64,000 nucleotides of DNA, from positions 5,996-69,995 of the forward strand of contig DATAWX010000166.1 of assembly GCA_036266995.1 (NCBI GenBank), in the 5' to 3' direction. Source of the DNA: GCA-003244245 sp036266995. GTDB taxonomy: Bacteria > Actinomycetota > Actinomycetes > Mycobacteriales > Pseudonocardiaceae. The position numbers and the translations under genes are program-made. The notes beneath the pieces are model-generated. The model made no database searches. It was not told the origin of the DNA and saw nothing but the letters and a program-made list of their open reading frames with translations. Numbering within the stretch: position 1 is the first letter of the stretch; every line of letters starts with the position of its first letter. Below, in pieces: positions 43,263 through 51,767 of this stretch.

Positions 43263-43961
43263 TCAGCGGAACCGGGGTTTCTTCATCAGAGCTTCACTCG
43301 CGAGCTTATGCACCCGCTCATCGTGGCCGATCTGGCGAAACACGTCAGCAAGTGAGTCGAAGTGACCGAAGTCGTCAGCGAACGAGGACTCGAACGGTAG
43401 TCTGTCCCAGTCTGGATGTTCGGCGACCAGGGTCATGTATTCGTGTTCCGCGTGGTCTTCGAAGTCCGCATTGAGACGGTACGACCAGCTCGGGTGAAGC
43501 ACAAAGAGCAACCAGGACAACTGATAATAGACGAATGCGATCGCCTGCGGTAACCAGAAGAACTTGATCTGTGGCTGTCGCCGGCCGGACCTGGCTATCA
43601 GCTCTTCGATGATAAGCAGGTGGAACATCTCGTTGTCTTGTTCCGCGCGAGACGTGGCAACACGATCGTGTATGCGCCGGGCCATATCTGTGTCGGCGTG
43701 CACATGGGTGATGGCGATGAAGGCGACCTGTTCCCAGGCCATGTAAGGAACGCGGGCGATCAACTCGAGAACCTTGAACTTGCTCAGCGTCAGAGGCTTG
43801 CCGTACACCGCGTCGAGCACAACGAACAGGATCCGAGAGGCGATTCCGTACCGGCGCCGAGGTGCCGCCAGCGTCTCAGCCTGCGCCCGTCGCAGCTGCT
43901 CATGTGTCAGCCGAGGCGGTCGCCCAGGCACGGCCGCGCTCGTTGTCCCCTCGTCAGCCAT
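43263..43961 (-). CDS. Alternative-oxidase-like diiron protein
   Basis: The 232-residue product has the alternative oxidase pattern. The first Glu lies in VLELIARVPYMAWEQ, the ExxH in QDNEMFHLLIIEEL, the second-half Glu in DFEDHAEHEYM and the last ExxH in IGHDERVHKLAS. All six carboxylate/His ligands of the diiron site are therefore in place. AOX enzymes sit on one face of the membrane and pass electrons from quinol to oxygen without pumping protons. The hydrophobic segment AIAFVYYQLSWLLFVLH could anchor it. It is short for the family and divergent, so a different substrate is possible. ATG 43961 follows GGAGG; the HisS-like gene ends 33 bases upstream. Confidence 0.8.
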   Translation of the reverse strand: MADEGTTSAAVPGRPPRLTHEQLRRAQAETLAAPRRRYGIASRILFVVLDAVYGKPLTLSKFKVLELIARVPYMAWEQVAFIAITHVHADTDMARRIHDRVATSRAEQDNEMFHLLIIEELIARSGRRQPQIKFFWLPQAIAFVYYQLSWLLFVLHPSWSYRLNADFEDHAEHEYMTLVAEHPDWDRLPFESSFADDFGHFDSLADVFRQIGHDERVHKLASEALMKKPRFR

Positions 43962-43994
43962 CGCAATCCTCCCCTGTTGCCCCAGCCCGAACCG

Positions 43995-45284
43995 CTAGCC
44001 CAGCAAGTCGGTGACAACCGATGGGACAGCGCTGGTGGGTGTCTGCTGCTGGTCGCCGGTCACCATGTTGCGGATGGTGACTGCGCCGGCCGCCCACTCG
44101 TCGCGTCCGACGATCACCGCGACGCGGGCCCCGGACTTGTTGGCCCGGGCGAGTTCCTTACCCAGCTTCCTTATCTCCAGCGGGCTGCTGGTGCGCAGAC
44201 CGGCCTGGCGCAGACTCCGGGCGACCTGCCGGGCGGCCTGCGCCAGCGTCTCGTCCACCGGAATGACCGCCACATCCACTTCGCTGCGCGGTGCGGGCAG
44301 CAAACCGTGCGTACCCAGGAAATCCATCAAGGTGACGTCGCCCATACCGAACCCGATACCGGGGATCTGCGCAGCGCAGAATAGGCCGACCAGGTTGGCG
44401 TAACGGCCCCCGCCGAACAGTGAGCGGCGATTCTCCAGGCTGGTGTCGAACACCTCGAAGACCGTTGAGGTGTAGTAGTCGAACCCCCGGACGATCAACG
44501 GATCGAACTTGATCAGATCTCGTGCGCTGCTATCCAGTACGCGCATCAGCAGGGACTGCTCGCGAGCCTCGCTGGGGAGGTCGTCAAGAAGGGCGTCGCC
44601 CGAGCTGAGGATCTCACCCAGCCGATGGAACTGCTTTTCCGTCATACCCAGTTCGGCGGCGTCTTGGGCCAGCTTGTCTTGGGGGTATTTCTCCCACCGG
44701 TCGATGAGCGCGCTCACCTCGCGGATCTGTTCGGCCGGCACTTCGACCATCGTCGTCAGGATCGCATTCAGCAGAACCCGATCACTGACCCGCAGTACCC
44801 ACATGTCCGGCGACGCGGCCAGGCCGGCCATCATGTCGTGGATCAGTTCGAAGATCTCGATTTCACAGGCCGGACTGTCCGACCCGAACGCGTCGACGTT
44901 GATCTGCCAGTGCTCACGAACCCGGCCGCGTTGCGGACGCTCGTAGCGGTGGCAATTCGGGTGGCTGTACCAACGCACCGGGAACGGAAGCTTGCCGGCG
45001 TTGCCCGCAACGATCCGGGCCACCGAAGGGGTCATCTCCGGGCGCAGGGCCAACCGCCGCCCGCCACGGTCGGTGAGGGTGTACAGCTGCTGCTCTACGA
45101 TCTCGCTGCTCGACTTCGCCTCGTAGATCTCGACCGGTTCCAGGATCGGGCCGTCGTAGCGCAGGTAGCCGTACCGTTCGATCACGTCATAGAGCCGCTG
45201 GAAGACCTGAGTCCGAACACTCATCTCTGCGGGCAAGAAGTCACGCGTACCCCGGTAGGGCGCCGTCGGCAGGTAGTCAGCCAC
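43995..45284 (-). CDS. Histidyl-tRNA synthetase-type protein
   Basis: The 429-residue protein has a class II synthetase core. It starts PYRGTRDFLPAEMSVRTQVF; motif 2 lies in HRYERPQRGRVREHWQINVD, the HisA box in IVRGFDYYTSTVFEVF, motif 3 in IPGIGFGMGDV, and an anticodon-binding-like domain in the last 95 residues. It would charge tRNA-His or act as a paralogue. The usual GGGRYDxL reads GGGRYANLV, and the KGTRDF-type N-terminus differs from the usual actinobacterial HisS (KGVPDY-type). This suggests a second, transferred or specialised copy. It is encoded between a sigma factor and an AOX-like gene on the same strand. Confidence 0.85.
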   Translation of the reverse strand: MADYLPTAPYRGTRDFLPAEMSVRTQVFQRLYDVIERYGYLRYDGPILEPVEIYEAKSSSEIVEQQLYTLTDRGGRRLALRPEMTPSVARIVAGNAGKLPFPVRWYSHPNCHRYERPQRGRVREHWQINVDAFGSDSPACEIEIFELIHDMMAGLAASPDMWVLRVSDRVLLNAILTTMVEVPAEQIREVSALIDRWEKYPQDKLAQDAAELGMTEKQFHRLGEILSSGDALLDDLPSEAREQSLLMRVLDSSARDLIKFDPLIVRGFDYYTSTVFEVFDTSLENRRSLFGGGRYANLVGLFCAAQIPGIGFGMGDVTLMDFLGTHGLLPAPRSEVDVAVIPVDETLAQAARQVARSLRQAGLRTSSPLEIRKLGKELARANKSGARVAVIVGRDEWAAGAVTIRNMVTGDQQQTPTSAVPSVVTDLLG

Positions 45285-45311
45285 GGAGGAGAGCGTAGGC
45301 GCAACTCGTTA

Positions 45312-46214
45312 CTACGCGTCCTGGTGGGCGCCAACGGCGGTGAGCCGGTCGTGCCCGAATCCCTCCGTCGCCCACTCGGTCAACGGCCCGAGGTCCTCGG
45401 TGATCTCGCCGGTCGCCTCCGGGGCGCGGAACTTCGATCGGACCAGGTAATCGGAGCGGGCCCGTGCCGTCAGGATGCCACGCAGCCGGCTCAGCGCCCG
45501 ATGCTGCGCCACCCGAACCGCGCCCGGCGTCGAGCCCACGGCCTCTGCGGTCTCCTCCGCGGACAGCCCGACAACGACCCGCAGGATGAGCACCTCACGC
45601 TGGCGTTCGGGCAAGTTGTGCAGCAGTTTGGCCATTCGCCCGGTGATCTCACTTTGCAGTACCTGCGCCTCCGGGCCGTCGGCCAGTTCCGGCGCATCCG
45701 GCAGTTCCGGGACCAGATCGGCGCGATTACGCGCGGCGTTGCGGTGCGCGTCGGCCACCTTGTGTGAGGCAATGCCGTACACGAAGGACAGGAACGGCCG
45801 GCCCTGGTCGCGGTAACTGGGCAGCGCCGTGAGCACCGCGAGACACACCTCCTGGGCGACGTCATCTGCCGACGCGAACGTCTTCTCGCCGCCGCCGACG
45901 CGAGCCCGGCAGTACCGCAGCACCAGGGGGCGGACCCAGCGCAGCACCCGCTCGACAGCTTCTCGCTCACCGTTGACGGCCGCCGCGACAAGTACCGCGA
46001 AGTCGTCCTCGACGGTGGCGATGGGCTCGGCGATGATGGGCGGAGGTGCAGCGAAACCACTAGCTTCGGACAGCTCGATAACAGATTGACGTAGCGTCGC
46101 GATATCAGTCCATGAAGTTGCCTGGTTCACTGAAGGGGAACTCGCGGTGAGGATGGGCTCGCAGTCCTGTGGTGCCTTGAGCAATGCAACGTCACCCACG
46201 GTGGTGCTCACCAT
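45312..46214 (-). CDS. RNA polymerase sigma factor, ShbA/SigD-like
   Basis: The product is 300 residues from the ATG at 46214 (a GTG at 46211 is better spaced from GGGAGG). Region 2 is RALF-type: FASADDVAQEVCLAVLTALP followed by FLSFVYGIASHKVADAHRNA. Region 4 is LPERQREVLILRVVVGLSAE followed by VGSTPGAVRVAQHRALSRLR. This is the ECF-type sigma of the ShbA/SigD group, which in actinobacteria helps transcribe the principal sigma gene or stress and cell-wall genes. It ends 27 bases before the HisS-type gene and could head a three-gene transcript. No anti-sigma gene is adjacent. Confidence 0.85.
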   Translation of the reverse strand: MVSTTVGDVALLKAPQDCEPILTASSPSVNQATSWTDIATLRQSVIELSEASGFAAPPPIIAEPIATVEDDFAVLVAAAVNGEREAVERVLRWVRPLVLRYCRARVGGGEKTFASADDVAQEVCLAVLTALPSYRDQGRPFLSFVYGIASHKVADAHRNAARNRADLVPELPDAPELADGPEAQVLQSEITGRMAKLLHNLPERQREVLILRVVVGLSAEETAEAVGSTPGAVRVAQHRALSRLRGILTARARSDYLVRSKFRAPEATGEITEDLGPLTEWATEGFGHDRLTAVGAHQDA

Positions 46215-46472
46215 CCCCTCCCTCACTCCGGTGATCACAGATCACCGGACTCCCTAAGGACCAGTGCTTGCTGCGCAACAGAATGCCGGAGTCGTGCGGG
46301 CGGGACATCCCATCTACAGATCATCTTCCGGGTACCCCAGGCCTGGCAGGACGACTACCTCAGATGCGGTAGTGCGGAGGGTTTCTACATCTGTGGGATA
46401 GCGCACCTACACCGTCGTCGATGGCCGAATCCCGCGGGGTGAGCCCATCGACCTGGGGGTGAGCCGGTCGGC

Positions 46473-47507
46473 TCACCGGGCGGTGCTGAGCAGTGCCGCG
46501 ACCGCGTGCGTTGCGCTGCGCACGTCGGCGGTGTTCACGTCGTGGTGGGTGATCGCGCGGACCCGATCGGCGCCCAGCGCGCCCATCCGCACCCCGTGCT
46601 CGGCCTCCAGTCGCTTGCAGAACTGGGGCGCGTCGGCCAGGCCGAACACCACGATGTTGGTCTCGACGGTGTCCGGGTCGTGGGTGATGCCGGGTAGCCC
46701 GGCGAGACCCTCGGCGAGGATCCGGGCGTTGGCGTGGTCCTCGGAGAGCCGGTCGACGTGGTGGTCCAGGGCCCATAGGCAGCCGGCCGCGACGATGCCG
46801 GCCTGGCGCAGTGCCCCGCCCATCATCTGCTTGTGGCGCCAGGCCTCCTCGATCAGCTCCGCCGAGCCGGCCAGCACGGCGCCCACCGGCGCGCCCAGAC
46901 CTTTGGTGAAGTCGATCCACGCGGTGTCGAACCCGTGCGCCCAGTCCGCAGCCGGCACGCCCGAGGCGACCACGGCGTTGAAGAGCCGCGCCCCGTCCAA
47001 GTGGGCGCGCAGTCGATGCCGGACGGCGACCTCCAGTACCTCGCGTACCTGCGGCAGTGGCCACACCCGGCCGCCGGCCAGGTTGGTGGTCTGCTCGACG
47101 GACACCAGCCGGGAGCGCGGTTTGTAGCGATCACCGGCCGGGAACAGCGCGGCCTCCAGAGCGTCGGCGGTGAACATGCCGGCCTCGCCGCAGAGCGGGG
47201 CGAGCACGGCCCCGGACAACGCCGACGGGCCACCCCCCTCCGCGACGATCGGATGAGAGGACGGGTGCAGATGTACCGCGTCGCCGCCGGGCCGCACGTG
47301 CAGCCGGAAACCGATCGCGTTGCACATCGTGCCCGACGGCAGGAACATCGCAGCGGGCTTGCCGAGCAGCGCGGCGACCCGTTCGCACAGGGCGTTGACG
47401 GTGGGGTCCTCGCCGCGCTGCTCGTCGCCCACCTCAGCGGCTGCCATCGCCGCACGCATGGGCTCGACCGGCCGGGTCTGGGTGTCGGAGTACAGGTTGA
47501 TCAGCAT
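46473..47507 (-). CDS. Low-specificity threonine aldolase
   Basis: The frame is open far upstream, but the family start is the ATG at 47507 (INLYSDTQTRPVEPMRAAMA), giving 344 residues. PLP-dependent aldolases of this group cleave L-threonine or allo-threonine to glycine and acetaldehyde. Seen are MFLPSGTMCNAIGFRLHV, VSVEQTTNLAGGRVWPL, HLDGARLFNAVVASG and the PLP Lys in DFTKGLGAPVGAVLAG. It is divergent from the MerR gene, with about 100 bases between starts, and shares the operator region at 47561-47590. A few codons further upstream (GTG 47510) are an alternative start. Confidence 0.9.
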   Translation of the reverse strand: MLINLYSDTQTRPVEPMRAAMAAAEVGDEQRGEDPTVNALCERVAALLGKPAAMFLPSGTMCNAIGFRLHVRPGGDAVHLHPSSHPIVAEGGGPSALSGAVLAPLCGEAGMFTADALEAALFPAGDRYKPRSRLVSVEQTTNLAGGRVWPLPQVREVLEVAVRHRLRAHLDGARLFNAVVASGVPAADWAHGFDTAWIDFTKGLGAPVGAVLAGSAELIEEAWRHKQMMGGALRQAGIVAAGCLWALDHHVDRLSEDHANARILAEGLAGLPGITHDPDTVETNIVVFGLADAPQFCKRLEAEHGVRMGALGADRVRAITHHDVNTADVRSATHAVAALLSTAR

Positions 47508-47560
47508 CACCAGCGACGGTAGTCGAACCGACGGTCTGGAGTAGCGATCCGCCACACGTG

Positions 47561-47590
47561 ACAGTGATACTGTTATGACAGTCCCACTGT
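47561..47590. promoter_or_regulatory. Double 13-bp palindromic operator
   Basis: ACAGTGATACTGT (47561-47573) and ACAGTCCCACTGT (47578-47590) are each perfect ACAGT-N3-ACTGT palindromes, 17 bases apart start to start, just before the ribosome site of the MerR gene. MerR-type regulators bind such dyads between or near promoter boxes, so autoregulation and control of the downstream fad genes, and perhaps the divergent aldolase, are likely. Confidence 0.7.
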
Positions 47591-47609
47591 TACATCGGGA
47601 GGGTTGTTC

Positions 47610-48353
47610 GTGGCCAACGAGCTCACCATCGCGGAGCTGGCTGCTCGCACCGGCATCAGCGTGCGGACGATCCGCTTCTACACCGGCATGGGCTTGATCC
47701 CGCCACCGGCGATGCGCGGCCGTCTGGGCTTGTATGACGAGTGTCACGCGGCCCGCCTGCAACTGATCCGGGATCTGCAGGAGCTGGGGTTCACGTTGGC
47801 TGCCATCGAGGGGTACCTGGCCCGGATCCCGATTGACCGAACACCCGAGGACCTTGCGCTGCACCGCGCGCTGCTCGCGCCGTGGTTGCCCGAGGAGCCA
47901 GAGATCGTCAGCCGGGCCGAGCTCGATGCTCGCGCCGGGCGCATCCTGGACGACGACGACCTGGCCCGCCTGGTGACGCTCGGCGTGATCCGGCCCGATG
48001 GCGGCACGTGGACGCTCACCAGCCCAGAGATGCTGGGCTACGGGCTGAGCCTGCTCGGCACCGAGATGGACTTCGCGGTGCAGCTGGCGTCCAAGCAGAT
48101 CATCGAAGCGCACACCAGCGCGCTGGCGACGGAGTTGGTGGCGCTGTTTCACAACACCGTGTTACGTGAGTACCGGGAGCGCGGCCGCCCGCCCGAGCTG
48201 CGCGACCGGCTGATCGCCCTGCTGGAGCAGCTCAAGCCGGTGACCGTCGACGGGGTCGTCACCAATTTCCAGCTGGCTGTCAACCGCGCGATCCGCGAAT
48301 CCGTTCCCGCAAGTGCGCCAAGCGCCATCTCCCCTATCCGGAGTGAGTCATGA
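47610..48353 (+). CDS. MerR family regulator
   Basis: The 247-residue protein (GTG 47610 after GGGAGG; TTG 47604 is too close to it) has an N-terminal MerR helix-turn-helix: LTIAELAARTGISVRTIRFY, MGLIPPPAMRGRLGLYDECH and LIRDLQELGFTLAAIEGYLA. A C-terminal helical sensor of about 150 residues follows; it is not a metal-binding type, as no Cys cluster is present. Its stop overlaps the fadA start by ATGA, so regulator and beta-oxidation genes are co-expressed. The sensor may bind an acyl-CoA, by context only. Confidence 0.85.
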   Translation: MANELTIAELAARTGISVRTIRFYTGMGLIPPPAMRGRLGLYDECHAARLQLIRDLQELGFTLAAIEGYLARIPIDRTPEDLALHRALLAPWLPEEPEIVSRAELDARAGRILDDDDLARLVTLGVIRPDGGTWTLTSPEMLGYGLSLLGTEMDFAVQLASKQIIEAHTSALATELVALFHNTVLREYRERGRPPELRDRLIALLEQLKPVTVDGVVTNFQLAVNRAIRESVPASAPSAISPIRSES

Positions 48354-49561
48354 CTGAAGCATTCCTCTACGAAGCCCTGCGCACCCCGCGGGGCAAGGGC
48401 AAGCCGACCGGCGCGCTGCACGGCGTCAAGCCGATCTCCCTGGTCACCGGGCTGATCGACGAGCTGCGCAACCGCCACCCGAACCTGGACCCGGCGCGGA
48501 TCGACGACATCGTGCTCGGGATCGTCGCCCCGATCGGCGACCAGGGTGGGGACCTGCCGCGCGCCGCGGCGCTGGCCGCCGGGTTGCCGGACAGCGTTGC
48601 GGGGCTGCAGATCAACCGGTTCTGCGCCTCGGGCCTGGAGGCGGTGAACCTCGGCGCGATGAAGGTCCGGTCGGGCTGGGAGGACCTGGTGCTCACCGGC
48701 GGCGTCGAGTCGATGTCCCGGGTGCCGATGGGCTCCGACGGTGGTGCCATCGCAATGGACCCGGAGACCGCCTACGCGGCGCGCTTCGTCCCCCAAGGCA
48801 TCAGCGCCGATCTGATCGCCACCATCGAGGGCTTCACCCGCACCGACGTCGACTCCTACGCTCTGGAATCCCAGCACCGCGCCGCCAAGGCCTGGAGCAA
48901 CGGCTACTTCCAGCGCTCGGTGGTCCCGGTGCGGGACCTCACCGGCAGCGTCATCCTCGAGCGCGACGAGCACCTGCGGCCGGATACCACCATGGCGGCC
49001 CTCGGTGCGCTCAACCCGTCCTTCGCCGACCTCGGTGAGCAGGCCGGGTTCGACGCCGTCGCGTTGCAGCGCTACCACTGGGTGGAGCGCATCGAGCATG
49101 TCCACCACGCCGGCAACTCCTCAGGGATCGTCGACGGCGCGGCGCTCGTCGTGGTGGGCTCTGAGCAGGTAGGACGGGATCTCGGGCTGACCCCGCGGGC
49201 CCGGATCGTGGCCGGCGCGGTCATCGGTGAGGAGCCGACGATCATGCTGACCGGTCCCGCTCCGGCGGCGCGCAAGGCACTGGCCAAAGCGGGCATGACC
49301 ATCGACCAGATCGACCTGGTGGAGGTCAACGAGGCGTTTGCCGCGGTGGTGCTGCGATTCATGCGGGAGATGAACGTGCCGCACGACAAGCTCAACGTCA
49401 ACGGCGGCGCGATCGCCCTGGGCCACCCGCTGGGCGCCACCGGCGCGATGATCCTGGGCACTCTGATCGACGAGCTGGAGCGCCGCGACCTGCGGTACGG
49501 CCTGGCCACGCTGTGCGTCGGCGGCGGCATGGGCATCGCCACCATCATCGAGCGGCTGTAA
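48350..49561 (+). CDS. fadA: Acetyl-CoA acyltransferase (thiolase)
   Basis: The 403-residue thiolase cleaves 3-ketoacyl-CoA in the last step of beta-oxidation. The nucleophilic Cys lies in INRFCASGLEAVNLGAMKV. The C-terminal catalytic residues are in VNEAFAAVVLRFMRE, NGGAIALGHPLGATGA and LATLCVGGGMGIATI. Start ATG overlaps the MerR stop. The fadB-type partner follows after 9 bases, so together they form the two-subunit trifunctional-type complex. Confidence 0.93.
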   Translation: MTEAFLYEALRTPRGKGKPTGALHGVKPISLVTGLIDELRNRHPNLDPARIDDIVLGIVAPIGDQGGDLPRAAALAAGLPDSVAGLQINRFCASGLEAVNLGAMKVRSGWEDLVLTGGVESMSRVPMGSDGGAIAMDPETAYAARFVPQGISADLIATIEGFTRTDVDSYALESQHRAAKAWSNGYFQRSVVPVRDLTGSVILERDEHLRPDTTMAALGALNPSFADLGEQAGFDAVALQRYHWVERIEHVHHAGNSSGIVDGAALVVVGSEQVGRDLGLTPRARIVAGAVIGEEPTIMLTGPAPAARKALAKAGMTIDQIDLVEVNEAFAAVVLRFMREMNVPHDKLNVNGGAIALGHPLGATGAMILGTLIDELERRDLRYGLATLCVGGGMGIATIIERL

Positions 49562-49570
49562 GGGGTAGCA

Positions 49571-51721
49571 ATGATTCGATGGGATAGTGACGCCGATGGC
49601 ATCGTGACGCTGACGATGGACGATCCGGGGCACTCGGCGAACACGATGAACGACAATTACGTCACCTCGATGGGCGAGACGCTGGATCGGCTGGAGGCCG
49701 AGCGGGATTCGATCACTGGGGTGATCCTCACCTCGGCGAAGAAGACTTTCTTCGCCGGCGCCGACCTCAACGCCCTGCGCAACATCACGCCGGACGACGC
49801 CCGCGAATTCGCCGCCTATATCGCGCTGCTGAAGAACCAGTTGCGGCGGTTGGAGAAGCTGGGCAAGCCGGTGGTCGCCGCGATCAACGGCACCGCGCTG
49901 GGTGGCGGCCTGGAAATCGCGCTGGCCTGCCACCACCGGATCGCGCTGGACGATCCAGCCACCAAGATCGGCTTTCCCGAGGTGACGTTGGGAATACTGC
50001 CGGGCCTGGGCGGGGTGGTTCGCACGGTGCGGATGCTCGGCCTGATGACCGCGTTGATGCAGCTGCTGATGCAGGGCCAGCAGGTACGCCCGGCGCAGGC
50101 CAAGGAGATCGGCATTGTCGACGAGGTCGTCGCGACTCCCGACGAGATGTTCGCGCGGGCCCGCGAGTGGATCGAGGCGCACCCGCGGGCACAGCAGCCC
50201 TGGGACGTCCGGGGCTACAAGATCCCCGGCGGCACCCCGTCCACCCCGGCGTTGGCGCAGATGCTGCCCGCGTTCCCGGCCACCCTGCGCAAGCAGCTCA
50301 AGGGCGCGCCGATGCCGGCCCCGCACCACATCCTGTGCGCGGCCGTCGAGGGCTCGCAGGTCGACGTCGAGACCGCGCTGCAGATCGAAAGCCGTTACTT
50401 CATGGACCTGGCCACTGGCCAGGTCGCCAAGAACATGATCAACGCGTTCTTCTTCGACCTGCAGCACATCAACAAGGGCGGCAGCCGGCCCGACGGGTAT
50501 CCGCGGCGAACCTTCGGCAAGGTCGGCGTGCTCGGCGCCGGGATGATGGGCGCGGGCATCGCCTACTCCTGTGCCCGCGCGGGCATGAACGTCGTGCTCA
50601 AGGACGTGGACCTCGCGGCGGCGACCAAAGGCAAGGGCTACTCGGAGAAACTGCTCGACAAGGCCGTGTCTCGGGGTCGATCCACCGCTGAGCAGCGAGA
50701 TGCCCTGCTGGCCCGGATCACCCCCACCGCCGACCCCGGCGACCTCAAGGGTTGCGATCTGGTGATCGAGGCGGTGTTCGAGGACCCGGCGCTGAAGAAG
50801 AAGGTCTTCGCCGAGGTTCTCGACGTCGTCGATCCCGATGCACTGCTGTGCTCGAACACCTCGACCCTGCCGATCACCGACCTGGCGTCAGGAGTCGACC
50901 GCCCGGCCGACTTCCTCGGCCTGCACTTCTTCTCCCCGGTGGACAAGATGCCGCTGGTGGAGATCGTCCGCGGGGAGCAGACGTCGGATGCGGCGCTGGC
51001 CGCCGCGGTGGACGTCGTGCAACAGATCCGCAAGACCCCGATCGTCGTCAACGACAGCCGCGGCTTTTTCACCAGCCGGGTGATCGGGACCTTCCTCAAC
51101 GAGGGTGTCGCCATGCTCGCCGAGGGCGCGCCCCCGGCGTCCATCGAGCAGGCCACCTTGCAGGCCGGCTACCCAGCGCCGGTGCTGCAGTTGATGGACG
51201 AGCTGACCCTGACCCTGACCCGGATGATCCGTGAGCAGACCCGGCGTGGCGTCGAGGCGGCGGGGGGCACCTGGACCCCGCATCCTGCCGACGCGATCGT
51301 CGATCGGATGGTGCTGGAGTTGGGTCGGCCCGGGCGGTCCGGCGGTGCCGGGTTCTACGAGTACGAGGCCGGCCGGCGCACCCGCTTGTGGCCCGGCCTG
51401 GCCGAACACTTCGGCCCGTTGCGTCCGGATGCGCTCCCTTTCGCGGACATGAAGGAGCGGATGCTCTTCGTCGAGGCGCTGGAAACCGTGAAGTGCATCG
51501 ACGAGGGCGTGATCACCTCCGTGCCCGACGCCAACATCGGCTCCATCATGGGGATCGGGTTCCCGCCCTGGACCGGCGGCGTGGTGCAGTTCATCAACGG
51601 CTACCCCGGTGGCCTGGCCGGCTTCGTCGGCCGCGCTAAGGAGCTGACTGACCGCTACGGCGACCGCTTCACCCCACCCGCCTCGCTGATCGCCAAAGCC
51701 GACTCCGGAGAGTCCTTCTGA
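49571..51721 (+). CDS. fadB: 3-hydroxyacyl-CoA dehydrogenase / enoyl-CoA hydratase
   Basis: The 716-residue bifunctional protein has an N-terminal crotonase domain (FAADLN-type oxyanion segment KTFFAGADLNALRNI; GTALGGGLEIALACHHRIAL; FPEVTLGILPGLGG) that hydrates enoyl-CoA. A dehydrogenase domain begins at VGVLGAGMMGAGIAYSCARA (NAD site) with catalytic segments FLGLHFFSPVDKMPLVEIV and KTPIVVNDSRGFFTSRVIGT. It is the alpha partner of the thiolase just upstream, completing beta-oxidation of fatty acids. Confidence 0.93.
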   Translation: MIRWDSDADGIVTLTMDDPGHSANTMNDNYVTSMGETLDRLEAERDSITGVILTSAKKTFFAGADLNALRNITPDDAREFAAYIALLKNQLRRLEKLGKPVVAAINGTALGGGLEIALACHHRIALDDPATKIGFPEVTLGILPGLGGVVRTVRMLGLMTALMQLLMQGQQVRPAQAKEIGIVDEVVATPDEMFARAREWIEAHPRAQQPWDVRGYKIPGGTPSTPALAQMLPAFPATLRKQLKGAPMPAPHHILCAAVEGSQVDVETALQIESRYFMDLATGQVAKNMINAFFFDLQHINKGGSRPDGYPRRTFGKVGVLGAGMMGAGIAYSCARAGMNVVLKDVDLAAATKGKGYSEKLLDKAVSRGRSTAEQRDALLARITPTADPGDLKGCDLVIEAVFEDPALKKKVFAEVLDVVDPDALLCSNTSTLPITDLASGVDRPADFLGLHFFSPVDKMPLVEIVRGEQTSDAALAAAVDVVQQIRKTPIVVNDSRGFFTSRVIGTFLNEGVAMLAEGAPPASIEQATLQAGYPAPVLQLMDELTLTLTRMIREQTRRGVEAAGGTWTPHPADAIVDRMVLELGRPGRSGGAGFYEYEAGRRTRLWPGLAEHFGPLRPDALPFADMKERMLFVEALETVKCIDEGVITSVPDANIGSIMGIGFPPWTGGVVQFINGYPGGLAGFVGRAKELTDRYGDRFTPPASLIAKADSGESF

Positions 51722-51767
51722 TCACGGGGAGGAACCGCCGGGGGGCGTGAGCGGATAGCGTGGCGGC

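Noticed and set aside
43263..43961. AOX-like protein as a membrane fatty acid hydroxylase
   Set aside because: Hydroxylases have His-rich boxes; here the ligands are Glu plus ExxH pairs, as in alternative oxidases.
47508..48152. Upstream extension of threonine aldolase to a 559-residue protein
   Set aside because: The extra part is antisense to the MerR gene, has no domain pattern, and the family start is at 47507.
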